NCBI GenBank assembly: GCA_910585655.1
Contig: CAJUFW010000063.1
Span: forward strand, 1 to 16,944
Length of the DNA: 16,944 nt
DNA from: an uncultured Lachnospiraceae bacterium
GTDB taxonomy: Bacteria > Bacillota_A > Clostridia > Lachnospirales > Lachnospiraceae
Direction: 5' to 3'
Part shown: positions 6,720-14,639 of the stretch, in pieces
Numbering within the stretch: position 1 is the first letter of the stretch
Layout: every line of letters begins with the position of its first letter
Notes under the pieces: generated by a model
Told to the model about the DNA's origin: nothing
Seen by the model: the letters and a program-made list of their open reading frames with translations, nothing else
Database searches by the model: none
Made by a program: the position numbers and the translations under genes

Positions 6720-9392
6720 TTACTCCCCAATAGCTTTTAACCGCTCTGTCACCTGCTCCATCATAGCGGTATATTTATCCCGTTTGTCCCGTTCCTCCTG
6801 AATTTTGCTTTCCGGCGCTTTGCTTAAAAAGCGTTCGTTCGCCAGCATACCGTTTACCCGGTTTAATTCCCCCGTCAGACGCTCCTGTTCCTTTTTCAGC
6901 CGTTCCCGTTCCTTTTCCAGATCCACCAGTTCCGCTAACGGAATATAAATCGTCGCGGACGGAATTACCGCAGAAACTGCGTCCTCTCCAATCCCTGCTT
7001 TATCTGCCTGCACCAATACTTCTCCGGCATGACCCAGGGTAGCGAAAAAGACCTTGCTGTTTTCAAATATCACCCGTGTCTTAGCGTCCTCCGATACTAC
7101 CACTACCGTCGTTTTGCGGGACGGCGGTACGTTCAGTCCGGTACGTACCGTACGGATTCCCTTGACAGCCTCCTTAATCGTCTCTACAGCCGTTTCGTCC
7201 TCTGCAAAATTCCATGCTTCCTTACTAACCGGCCAGTCAGAAATCATAATGGATTCCTCTTCCGACTGAAGTCTGCAAAAGATTTCCTCTGTGATAAACG
7301 GCATATATGGATGCAGCAGTTTTAAAGAAGCGATCAGCACCGTCTTTAACGTCCAGAGAGCCGCGCCCTTCGTCTTGTCCGTCTCACCGTAAAGCCGAGG
7401 CTTTACCATTTCAATGTACCAGTCGCAGAACTCTTCCCAAATAAAATCATACACTTTTTGTACTGCCACACCCAGTTCAAAGTTCTCCATGTTGTCGGTA
7501 ACATCGCGGATCAGCTCATTTAATTTTGATAAGATCCATTTGTCCGCCTGGGTCAGTTCCGGCTGCGCCAAAGAAGCTACGGCTTCATCCGCTTCGGCAG
7601 AATCCAGATTCATCATAATAAAGCGGGATGCGTTCCAGACCTTATTGGCAAAGTTCCGGCTGTTTTCCACACGCTCCCAGTAAAAACGCATATCGTTTCC
7701 AGGCGCATTCCCGGTAATCAGTGTCAGCCGCAGAGCATCCGCCCCGTATTTTTCCACTACTTCCAACGGATCGATTCCGTTTCCAAGTGACTTACTCATC
7801 TTTCGCCCTTGGGAATCCCGGATCAGACCATGGAACATTACCGTATGAAACGGCAGTTTTCCGGTCTGTTCCAGCCCGGAAAAGACCATCCGGATGACCC
7901 AGAAAAAGATGATATCATATCCTGTCACCAACACGTCCGTCGGATAAAAATAGCGGAGATCCTCGGTCTCTGCCGGCCAGCCCAGGGTAGAAAACGGCCA
8001 AAGCGCCGAGGAAAACCAGGTATCCAACGTATCCGGATCCTGCTCCATATGGGTATGACCGCACTTCGGGCAAACTTCCGGTCTCTCCTTTGATACTACC
8101 ATTTCTCCGCACTTTTCGCAATAGTAAGCCGGAATTCTGTGTCCCCACCAAAGCTGACGGGAAATACACCAGTCACGGATGTTGTTCAGCCAGTTATAAT
8201 AAATCTTATCCATCCGTTCCGGAATCAGCCGCAGTCTTCCCTGTTCCACTGCTTCTACTGCAGGTTTTGCCATCTCCTCCATCTTCACAAACCACTGCTG
8301 CTTGATAAGCGGCTCAATCGTGCTGTGGCAACGATAGCATGTACCGACATTGTGACTATACTCTTCAATCCGTACCAACAATCCTAATTCCTGCAGCTCT
8401 TCCACTATCCGCGCTCTAGCCTCATAGCGATCCAGTCCGGCATACTTTCCGCCGTTTTCGTTGATCGTCGCATCGTCGTTTAAGACGGTGATTTCCGGCA
8501 AATGATGACGCTTTCCGACTTCAAAGTCGTTCGGATCATGCCCTGGCGTAATCTTTACCACACCTGTTCCAAACTCCCGATCCACGTAGGTATCCTCTAC
8601 AATCGGAATTACCCGGTTGACAATCGGCAGCCAAACGCTTTTTCCCTTTAGATGCTGATAACGCTCGTCCTCCGGATGAATCGCTACCGCCGTGTCTCCT
8701 AACATTGTCTCCGGACGGGTAGTCGCAAATTCCAAAAATTCTGTCTCGCTTGGCTTTCCGTCCTCGCCGATGATTGGATATTTGATATGCCAGAAATGCC
8801 CTGCCTGTTCGACATGCTCTACCTCGGCGTCGGATATCGAAGTCTGACAGACCGGACACCAGTTGACAATCCGCGAACCCTTGTAAATCCAGCCCTTTTT
8901 GTACAGTTTGATAAAGACGTCCTTAACCGCCTCCGAGCATCCCTCGTCCATTGTAAAGCGTTCTCGCTCCCAGTCGCAGGAAGAACCGAGCTTTTTTAGC
9001 TGCGAAGTAATGCGGTCGCCGTATTCCCTCTTCCATTCCCAGGCACGTTCCAAAAACTTCTCACGCCCTAATTCTTCCTTGCTGGTTCCCTCTTCTTTCA
9101 GCTTTTCAACGATCTTTGCCTCCGTCGCGATACTGGCATGATCCGTCCCCGGCTGCCAGAGCGCATTGTAGCCCTGCATCCGCTTAAAACGAGTCAAAAT
9201 ATCCTGCATCGTATTGTCTAGGGCATGCCCCATATGAAGCTGCCCGGTAATGTTTGGAGGCGGCATCACAATCGTAAACGGTTTTTTATCCGGATCCGGC
9301 TCGGCATGGAAATATCGCTTCTCCAGCCATTTCTGATATAATCGTTCCTCAATCTCCTTTGGATGATACGTTTTTTCTAACTCCTGTTTCAT
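6720..9392 (-). CDS. valS: Valyl-tRNA synthetase
   Basis: An 890-residue class I aminoacyl-tRNA synthetase that charges tRNA-Val. The HIGH-type motif lies in PPPNITGQLHMGHA (44-57) and the KMSKS loop at 531-535. The editing domain lies between the two catalytic halves. A four-cysteine zinc-ribbon insert (CEKCG ... CPKCGH) precedes the KMSKS region. The C-terminus ends in a long charged coiled coil (about 815-885) typical of ValRS. Length matches the family (about 880). Two copies of AAAGGAGC stand before the ATG at 9392, the nearer one ending only 2-4 bases from it. The gene is preceded by a T-box leader, so expression should rise when tRNA-Val is uncharged. Confidence 0.98.
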   Translation of the reverse strand: MKQELEKTYHPKEIEERLYQKWLEKRYFHAEPDPDKKPFTIVMPPPNITGQLHMGHALDNTMQDILTRFKRMQGYNALWQPGTDHASIATEAKIVEKLKEEGTSKEELGREKFLERAWEWKREYGDRITSQLKKLGSSCDWERERFTMDEGCSEAVKDVFIKLYKKGWIYKGSRIVNWCPVCQTSISDAEVEHVEQAGHFWHIKYPIIGEDGKPSETEFLEFATTRPETMLGDTAVAIHPEDERYQHLKGKSVWLPIVNRVIPIVEDTYVDREFGTGVVKITPGHDPNDFEVGKRHHLPEITVLNDDATINENGGKYAGLDRYEARARIVEELQELGLLVRIEEYSHNVGTCYRCHSTIEPLIKQQWFVKMEEMAKPAVEAVEQGRLRLIPERMDKIYYNWLNNIRDWCISRQLWWGHRIPAYYCEKCGEMVVSKERPEVCPKCGHTHMEQDPDTLDTWFSSALWPFSTLGWPAETEDLRYFYPTDVLVTGYDIIFFWVIRMVFSGLEQTGKLPFHTVMFHGLIRDSQGRKMSKSLGNGIDPLEVVEKYGADALRLTLITGNAPGNDMRFYWERVENSRNFANKVWNASRFIMMNLDSAEADEAVASLAQPELTQADKWILSKLNELIRDVTDNMENFELGVAVQKVYDFIWEEFCDWYIEMVKPRLYGETDKTKGAALWTLKTVLIASLKLLHPYMPFITEEIFCRLQSEEESIMISDWPVSKEAWNFAEDETAVETIKEAVKGIRTVRTGLNVPPSRKTTVVVVSEDAKTRVIFENSKVFFATLGHAGEVLVQADKAGIGEDAVSAVIPSATIYIPLAELVDLEKERERLKKEQERLTGELNRVNGMLANERFLSKAPESKIQEERDKRDKYTAMMEQVTERLKAIGE

Positions 9393-9455
9393 AAGCTCCT
9401 TTCGGCTCCTTTCCTCTCGTTGAACTCATTCCCTATCTGAGAACTTTTCTATCAT

Positions 9456-9496
9456 ACAAAAATTCCCGTCTCCATCCGGAAAGGACGGGAGACGGG
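9456..9496 (-). terminator. Regulated terminator of the valS T-box
   Basis: Minus strand CCCGTCTCC (9496-9488) pairs perfectly with GGAGACGGG (9473-9465), followed by AATTTTTG. It comes directly after the T-box sequence, so it competes with the antiterminator as expected for a class-I T-box. Confidence 0.88.
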
Positions 9497-9756
9497 CTCA
9501 CGTGGTACCACCTTTTTTCATAACCGATCCCACCTAGCAACCGATTACCTCATTGTCTATAACGGGACGCCCCGGCAGTCTCTGTGTAAAGCAGAAACTA
9601 CCTGATAACCCCTGTTCTCCCTGCTTTCTTTCTTAAAACTGCTGTTTGGAAGCTACCTTCAGCCGTTCGGATTCCAAAGCCCTCTCAGCCTCCGGGCTTC
9701 TCTCTGTCGGAACTTTCCTGCCTACTCCTCTTCCGCGCTACATTTTTCTGTATGTT
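9456..9756 (-). promoter_or_regulatory. T-box riboswitch (tRNA-Val specific) in the valS leader
   Basis: The leader of about 300 bases contains the invariant T-box core GGTGGTACCACG (9512-9501), whose bases bind the free CCA end of uncharged tRNA and allow the antiterminator to form. The 5' Stem I region contains the GAAGAGGAGTA stretch typical of its lower bulge. A likely specifier codon GTA (9656-9654) lies in GAAGGTAGCTTCC, consistent with valine and with the downstream gene. The terminator at 9496-9456 is the alternative fold. Precise stem boundaries were not computed; the transcript start is estimated from the -10 box. Confidence 0.9.
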
Positions 9757-9762
9757 TTCTAT

Positions 9763-9791
9763 ATCATATTCGATATCCAAGAATCTGTCAA
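9763..9791 (-). promoter_or_regulatory. Sigma-A promoter of valS
   Basis: Minus strand TTGACA (9791-9786), a 17-base spacer, TATGAT (9768-9763): a near-perfect housekeeping promoter. Its -35 box begins 5 bases after the stop codon of the upstream 119-residue gene. Confidence 0.85.
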
Positions 9792-9796
9792 CCCTA

Positions 9797-10156
9797 TTAC
9801 TTTTCTTTTCCTAAAAAGTGCATCTTTCCTGTCGGTGGTTTCTTCGGTACTTCTCCGATCTCTCCGTAGGTCAGCATCCCTTTGATTTCCTTGCCTAAGG
9901 AAGCGGCGCACTCCGGGCAAAATCTACCGTATCGGATATCCTTTCCACATTTTTCGCAAGGGAGAAATTTTTCCTCGCTTTCTGGGATCTCAATCCTTCC
10001 TTGCCGCAGTAGCTTGTCAATCACGTGTATCGGAACCTTGGTTTCCTCTGCTATCACAATGGAAGGGGTAGGCCCATGCTCTGCTAGATATTCCTTTACT
10101 TTTTTAAAATGCATCTCATTTACTACATCTTCTAAATCAGGCTTACCAAATGCCAT
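9797..10156 (-). CDS. Helix-turn-helix/zinc-ribbon protein, YvyF-like
   Basis: A 119-residue predicted regulator. Residues about 15-55 form a winged or simple helix-turn-helix (VKEYLAEHG ... VPIHVIDKLLRQGRIEI). A CxxC-CxxC zinc ribbon (Cys67, Cys70, Cys80, Cys83) and a basic, proline-containing tail follow. The order HTH ending in GRI and the zinc motif recall the YvyF/TIGR03826 family found in flagellar operons, though there the zinc motif comes first; the kinship is tentative. The ATG at 10156 has an AGGAGGT site 9 bases upstream. It has its own promoter and a leader of about 125 bases, and no terminator before the valS promoter. Confidence 0.72.
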   Translation of the reverse strand: MAFGKPDLEDVVNEMHFKKVKEYLAEHGPTPSIVIAEETKVPIHVIDKLLRQGRIEIPESEEKFLPCEKCGKDIRYGRFCPECAASLGKEIKGMLTYGEIGEVPKKPPTGKMHFLGKEK

Positions 10157-10282
10157 GATCCATACCTCCTATCAGAACTCTTTTTTACCGCCTTTCCTAT
10201 AGCCTTCTGCCGTCGGTGCGTAAACGCTACAGACAGCATGTCCCGGCGGAGGACGGTTTCTATTTCTATATCGTCCCTTTTT
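10157..10282 (-). other. Structured 5' leader of the HTH/zinc-ribbon gene
   Basis: The leader of about 125 bases is longer than translation needs. GGACG (10277-10273) can pair with CGTCC (near 10253-10249), and CCGTC (near 10254-10250) can instead pair with GACGG (near 10215-10211), so two folds are mutually exclusive. No known riboswitch consensus is recognised (no GEMM, T-box or TPP core). Confidence 0.35.
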
Positions 10283-10288
10283 ACAGAT

Positions 10289-10317
10289 AGTATAACAGAT
10301 CATAGCCGAAAAATCAA
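10289..10317 (-). promoter_or_regulatory. Sigma-A promoter of the HTH/zinc-ribbon gene
   Basis: Minus strand TTGATT (10317-10312), a 17-base spacer, TATACT (10294-10289). It begins 4 bases after the histidine-kinase stop codon. No terminator for the kinase gene is seen between them. Confidence 0.7.
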
Positions 10318-10320
10318 CGA

Positions 10321-12981
10321 TTAGCTACATTCTGGAAATTCCAGTCTTACACGGAATAGATCGCCGTCCAAAGATAATGCAAACGTTCCCTTTTGCAATT
10401 CGGTCAGGCTTCTGGCAATCGAAAGCCCCAGACCGCTTCCTTCGGAGCTTCTGGCAATGTCTCCCCGGACAAATCGCTCGGTCAATTCCTCCGCAGAAAC
10501 CGAAAACGGCTCGGCAGAAATATTTTTTATTGTAAAGACTGCCAGACGTGTTTCCGGTTTTTCCTTTTCCCACGCTACCTCTACATAAACCCTTGTTTTC
10601 TCCATTGCATATTTAAAAACATTTTGATAAAGATTTTCCAAAATCCGACAGACACGCCGTCCTTCTGCCAAAATATAAACTGGTTCTTCGGGCAGTTTTG
10701 TCACCAGCGCCAGTTGTCTGCCGGAAAATTTCTCCTCAAACTCTCCGTTTACCTGGGCGACCAGTTCGACCAGATTGATTTTTTCCGGTGTAATGGTCAA
10801 TACCCCTGAACTTGCCTTGGAAGCCTCTACCAAGTCCTCCGTCAATACTTTCAAGCGTTTGCTTTTTTGATCCAATACTTCCAAATATTGGTTTACCCGC
10901 TTTTGCTTCTCTGTCTCTTCTGCTTCCTCTGCAAATTCCCGCCGCAGCAAATCGGCATAATTGATGATCGAGGTCAGCGGTGTTTTGATATCATGTGATA
11001 CGTTGGTGATCAGTTCCGTTTTCATTCGTTCGTTTTTCATCGCCGCTTCTACTGCCTTTTTCATCCCTTCCCGAATATGACCGACATGCGTTGCCAGCTC
11101 CCAATTGACTCCGCTATACGCTGGCGCCTTCTTTACAGGTTCCCCCTCTTCCTCCTGCGACCACATTCCCTCTAGGTTTCCTTCTGCCAACAATGCTGTC
11201 TCCCTCAGCAGGGTATCTTGTTCCTGCGCCTTTTTTATAAGAAATGCCGACAACCCGCCAAGCAGCGCTGCCAACGCCAGACAGCCTAAAAATGCCGTCA
11301 CATTCTGTTCTGCAAATAACGCTCCGGTCAACCAGCCGAATCCCGCGAACAATATGGCGCCTGCCAGCACGATCAGCCCGGTCTGCCAGCTTAGCTTTAC
11401 ATTTTTCTTAGAAACCTGATAAAGCCACCGTCCGGCGCGAAGCGTCAGCGAACAACTGCTTTTTTTGCGTTTTCTCCGTATCAGCCGCAGCCCTACGGCA
11501 AGCAGAAACAGATAATCTATAAATAAAATACCAGCTCCCATCCATTTATCCCATACCGGATTCCATACCGCAGCCGAATATCCTTCTTCTACTACAAAAG
11601 TAGAAATGGTTTCTGCTACTGCCTCTCTGTTGTACTCCCAGAAATAAAAATGAAACGAATTTTGTACGAATATTAACAGGCCACCGACAATCAAGAGAAA
11701 CTCAAAGGGAATTTTATCGAAAAAGTTCAGACGAATCAATACTTCCTCGCCAGGACGGCTGGTTCTCCCAGCCGCCCGAATCAGATAAAACAACGTCAGA
11801 CAAAAGATCAGAAAGGAAGCGGACAGCAACATCAAAAAGGATTGTACCCTTTGATGCTCCTCTTTTATTCTTTCCATTTGCCAGGTAAAGCTATCCTCTT
11901 TTGGAAACGCCGTATCGACACCGATCACCATCTGATCTCCCTCTTCCTCCAGACGATAATAGCCCGTCGTATCCAGCTTTTCATAATAATAAGGGTTGTA
12001 CCCCTGTTCTCCAAATAACGTCAGGTTTCCGTCCTCCTCATAGCGCCCAGGCTGCTTTTCAATCTGATACCAGTCTCCCAGGGCAAGGATTTCTTCCGGG
12101 GTCTTACCGTTATTGCCTGTTACGCTTCCGGTAAAGGCATAATAAAAGTTATGCCCCTCTTTTTGCAGTTCTTTTTTGGTATTCAGGTATTGTTCCAGAC
12201 AGTCCAGCACTGCCCAGCCGATTTGATGCTTGCCCCAGTCTATTGTTTTTGCCGCCTCGATCGTTTCCGGCTCTTGATAGGTTGGTCGATAACGTCTGTC
12301 ACAGGCAAACCACAATACTTTTATCTGCTCGTTTTTGGAACTACCCGCTCCCTCATAATTCGTTGTCCCATAGTCCACGCCTCCTTCTTCCCAAGCTTCC
12401 GCTACCGGAACACTCTCTTTTCCCAGCTCGGAATCTTCACATTCTATGACATCCGTCGTCGGAGAGTTTGCCCACGCATCATAACCGCTTCCCAGTCTAA
12501 TATCCACTGTCCTTTTTGCCTCTTCCTCCTGCCAGTACCAGAAATCACCGGAATATTCCCAGTCCCGATAGTCAGGCTTAACTTCAAAGCCTCCTCCTAC
12601 TTCAGCCTGTACGATATCACCGAGCCGATAAGTTGTAACCGTCCCGTCCTCTTCCTTTACTTTTAGGATTTCTTTCTCCAAATCCAGCTTCCCGTCCGTC
12701 TCGAAAATCGTCTCCTGCCAGCTTAGACGAATAGCGGACTGCATCTGTCTAAATACCCGCCCGGTATATGCTTTTGAATGCAAATACGCTTCTTTGCTGT
12801 CTGGCACAGCCCCGGCATAATGCCAAATCTTCGACAGTGTAATCTGACCGGTGAGTATCAACACTGCCAACACTATCAACACAGCCGCGCTAAGCAGATG
12901 CAGGCATACTGCCAGAATCTTGATCCATTTTTTATAAAAGCGCCCCGGCTCTTTGCTGCTTGCTTTTTTCTCTTTCTTCAT
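10321..12981 (-). CDS. Membrane sensor histidine kinase
   Basis: An 886-residue two-component sensor, unusually large. TM1 at 21-45 is followed by an extracytoplasmic domain of about 330 residues rich in W, Y, D and E (46-380), then five membrane segments (about 381-402, 425-441, 481-501, 533-556, 561-582). A HAMP-like linker follows. The H-box is NVSHDIKTPLTSIINYADLL (660-679) with the phosphorylated His663. The ATPase domain has an N-box (RILENLYQNVFKYA) and ends with GSGLGLSIARSLTEL. The usual DxGxG G1 motif is replaced by KNISAE. The ATG at 12981 has an AGGAGG site 8 bases upstream. It lies 48 bases after its response-regulator gene. The ligand is unknown. Confidence 0.92.
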   Translation of the reverse strand: MKKEKKASSKEPGRFYKKWIKILAVCLHLLSAAVLIVLAVLILTGQITLSKIWHYAGAVPDSKEAYLHSKAYTGRVFRQMQSAIRLSWQETIFETDGKLDLEKEILKVKEEDGTVTTYRLGDIVQAEVGGGFEVKPDYRDWEYSGDFWYWQEEEAKRTVDIRLGSGYDAWANSPTTDVIECEDSELGKESVPVAEAWEEGGVDYGTTNYEGAGSSKNEQIKVLWFACDRRYRPTYQEPETIEAAKTIDWGKHQIGWAVLDCLEQYLNTKKELQKEGHNFYYAFTGSVTGNNGKTPEEILALGDWYQIEKQPGRYEEDGNLTLFGEQGYNPYYYEKLDTTGYYRLEEEGDQMVIGVDTAFPKEDSFTWQMERIKEEHQRVQSFLMLLSASFLIFCLTLFYLIRAAGRTSRPGEEVLIRLNFFDKIPFEFLLIVGGLLIFVQNSFHFYFWEYNREAVAETISTFVVEEGYSAAVWNPVWDKWMGAGILFIDYLFLLAVGLRLIRRKRKKSSCSLTLRAGRWLYQVSKKNVKLSWQTGLIVLAGAILFAGFGWLTGALFAEQNVTAFLGCLALAALLGGLSAFLIKKAQEQDTLLRETALLAEGNLEGMWSQEEEGEPVKKAPAYSGVNWELATHVGHIREGMKKAVEAAMKNERMKTELITNVSHDIKTPLTSIINYADLLRREFAEEAEETEKQKRVNQYLEVLDQKSKRLKVLTEDLVEASKASSGVLTITPEKINLVELVAQVNGEFEEKFSGRQLALVTKLPEEPVYILAEGRRVCRILENLYQNVFKYAMEKTRVYVEVAWEKEKPETRLAVFTIKNISAEPFSVSAEELTERFVRGDIARSSEGSGLGLSIARSLTELQKGTFALSLDGDLFRVRLEFPECS

Positions 12982-13029
12982 CCTTGCTTCCTCCTGTTTT
13001 CTCTTCTATTTTCCTTTTTTATCCTTTTC

Positions 13030-13758
13030 TTATTTTGTGCCGTTTTCAGGCGGCTTTTCTGCCTCTACCTTATAGCCGATGCCCCACACGACTTTCAGAT
13101 AACGCGGCTCCTTGGGATTGATTTCAATCTTTTCTCGGATATGCCGGATATGAACGGCTACCGTATTGTCTGCCGCCACTGCCCGCTCGTTCCAAATCTG
13201 CTGATAAATCTGCTCAATCGAAAACACCCGTCCGGCGTTTTGTATCAGCAGCAGCAAAATATTATATTCAATAGGGGTCAGCTTTACCGGCTCTCCGTCT
13301 ACCGTCACTTCCTTTTTTTCATCGTCTACACACAATCCGCCGCTTTTGTAGACATCCTGCCTTTTTGGCACAATAGAGCCAAACTCCGTATAGCGCCTTA
13401 GCTGGGATTTTACCCGCGCCAGCAGTTCCAGCGGATTAAACGGCTTGGTGATATAGTCGTCCGCTCCTATGTTCAATCCGATGATTTTGTCTGCATCCTC
13501 CGACTTGGCAGAGAGAATAATAATCGGAATCCGCATACGCTCCCGGACTTTTAAGGTCGTGCGGATACCGTCTAGCCGCGGCATCATCACATCCAGAATC
13601 AAAAGCTGTACCTCCTCACGCTGAAGTAGTTCCAGCGCTTCGATTCCATCATATGCCTTTATGATTTGATACCCTTCTTGCTTTAAATATATCTCAATAG
13701 CATCCACAATCTCTCTGTCGTCGTCACAGACTAATATCCGGTACCTATCTTTTTCCAT
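13030..13758 (-). CDS. OmpR/PhoB-type response regulator
   Basis: A 242-residue transcription regulator paired with the histidine kinase. The receiver domain (1-120) has the acidic pocket CDDD (11-14), phospho-acceptor Asp56 in LILDVMMP, and Lys105 in YITKPFNPLELLARV. A winged-helix DNA-binding domain (about 140-235) contains LTPIEYNILLLLIQNAGRVF, IYQQIWN and the C-terminal VWGIGYKVE wing. The frame is open to 13803, but the ATG at 13758, with an AAAGGAG site 10 bases upstream, starts at the usual receiver N-terminus. Likely targets cannot be told from the window. Confidence 0.94.
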   Translation of the reverse strand: MEKDRYRILVCDDDREIVDAIEIYLKQEGYQIIKAYDGIEALELLQREEVQLLILDVMMPRLDGIRTTLKVRERMRIPIIILSAKSEDADKIIGLNIGADDYITKPFNPLELLARVKSQLRRYTEFGSIVPKRQDVYKSGGLCVDDEKKEVTVDGEPVKLTPIEYNILLLLIQNAGRVFSIEQIYQQIWNERAVAADNTVAVHIRHIREKIEINPKEPRYLKVVWGIGYKVEAEKPPENGTK

Positions 13759-13801
13759 AGTTTCATGGCTCCTTTGTTTTTTCTTTTTGATTCGCAGCTG
13801 C

Positions 13802-13841
13802 AAAAAAGAATAGCGAGCGGCTTCTTTCTTACCGTTCGCTA
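13802..13841 (-). terminator. Terminator between the RloB gene and the response regulator
   Basis: Minus strand TAGCGAACGG (13841-13832) pairs with CCGCTCGCTA (13820-13811) with one mismatch, followed by TTCTTTTTT. It faces the minus direction, so it can end the ATPase/RloB transcript or attenuate the two-component operon. Confidence 0.72.
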
Positions 13842-13843
13842 TC

Positions 13844-13872
13844 AGTATAACAAAATCTTTTTAAAATGTCCG
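13844..13872 (-). promoter_or_regulatory. Promoter of the two-component operon, overlapping a terminator
   Basis: Minus strand CGGACA (13872-13867), a 17-base spacer, TATACT (13849-13844). The predicted start, about 7 bases downstream, falls inside the first arm of the terminator hairpin. No other promoter is seen between the hairpin and the response-regulator gene. Confidence 0.55.
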
Positions 13873-13925
13873 CGGGAATTTATTAAGATTTACGAAAGAT
13901 GAAACTACTATTTCTTTGCAATACC

Positions 13926-14639
13926 CTATGTAATTTCTTCTGGTAACAGTTCAAATAGTTTCTTCAAAAGCAGATATACCGTAGTGGCAAAATACTGCGG
14001 ACACAGATTCGTCTTATCCACATGTAATTCTTCAGCTCGACGAACTGCTGTTTTAATTTTTTCATTGCTATAGTTAGAAGAGTTGATATGTTTTTTGTCC
14101 TTTAAAGGTGCGCCAAGTTCTGACAGCCTTGTACGAAAGTGATCTGTTTTTTCATAAGAATGGTGATCAGATACAGCAAAACTTTTATCTTCTTCAGAAG
14201 GCGAATCATGATGCAATAGTAGCCATATCTCAAAAAAAGGATTGCTTATTGCATAGTGATATCCTTTTTCTTTACATGCCTCTATTGCATCATTCCATTC
14301 TTCTTTATATGTCTTGGTATTTTGGGGATCAATAACCTGATTTGACCAATTCTGATCCACATCTGTTAAAATCCAAAATTCATCTTCCGGATACTCTTCA
14401 AACTGATAAATATCGTCTTTTTCAGCTTTAAATTGATCAATCCGTTCGACCAAATGTTTCGGGCGCACTTTGCTGAGCATCTTTGCTTGTTCCTGTGTTC
14501 TACATTTAGGAGCAGTAAAAACAGCGTCTTCTGTCACGCTGCCTTCGCATGAAAGAAAAATAATTTTACTGGTTTTTGGTCTAACCACACGATAAGGGTT
14601 TTGCAAGGTAAAAGGCACCCTACTTTTAAGAAGTGTCAT
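13926..14639 (-). CDS. RloB-family protein, putative defence effector
   Basis: A 237-residue RloB-domain protein. The motifs are CEGSVTED (31-38, Glu32), the acidic pair in LTDVDQNW (Asp93, Asp95) and SNPFFEIWLLLHH (132-144). This Glu ... DxD arrangement is TOPRIM-like and suggests metal-dependent nuclease activity; the NPxFExWLLLH block is the RloB hallmark. RloB proteins pair with SMC/ABC-type ATPases in AbiL and rlo loci, where they act against phages. Its ATG at 14639 overlaps the ATPase stop as ATGA. The usual NPST-like C-terminal signature of the family is not obvious (here NLCPQYFATTVY). Codon use is AT-rich compared with the flanking genes. Confidence 0.85.
   Translation of the reverse strand: MTLLKSRVPFTLQNPYRVVRPKTSKIIFLSCEGSVTEDAVFTAPKCRTQEQAKMLSKVRPKHLVERIDQFKAEKDDIYQFEEYPEDEFWILTDVDQNWSNQVIDPQNTKTYKEEWNDAIEACKEKGYHYAISNPFFEIWLLLHHDSPSEEDKSFAVSDHHSYEKTDHFRTRLSELGAPLKDKKHINSSNYSNEKIKTAVRRAEELHVDKTNLCPQYFATTVYLLLKKLFELLPEEIT

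Noticed and set aside
12778..13401. Plus-strand frame of 207 codons opposite the kinase and regulator
   Set aside because: It overlaps the start of the kinase and most of the regulator gene on the other strand; composition is that of a shadow frame rich in F, C and H.
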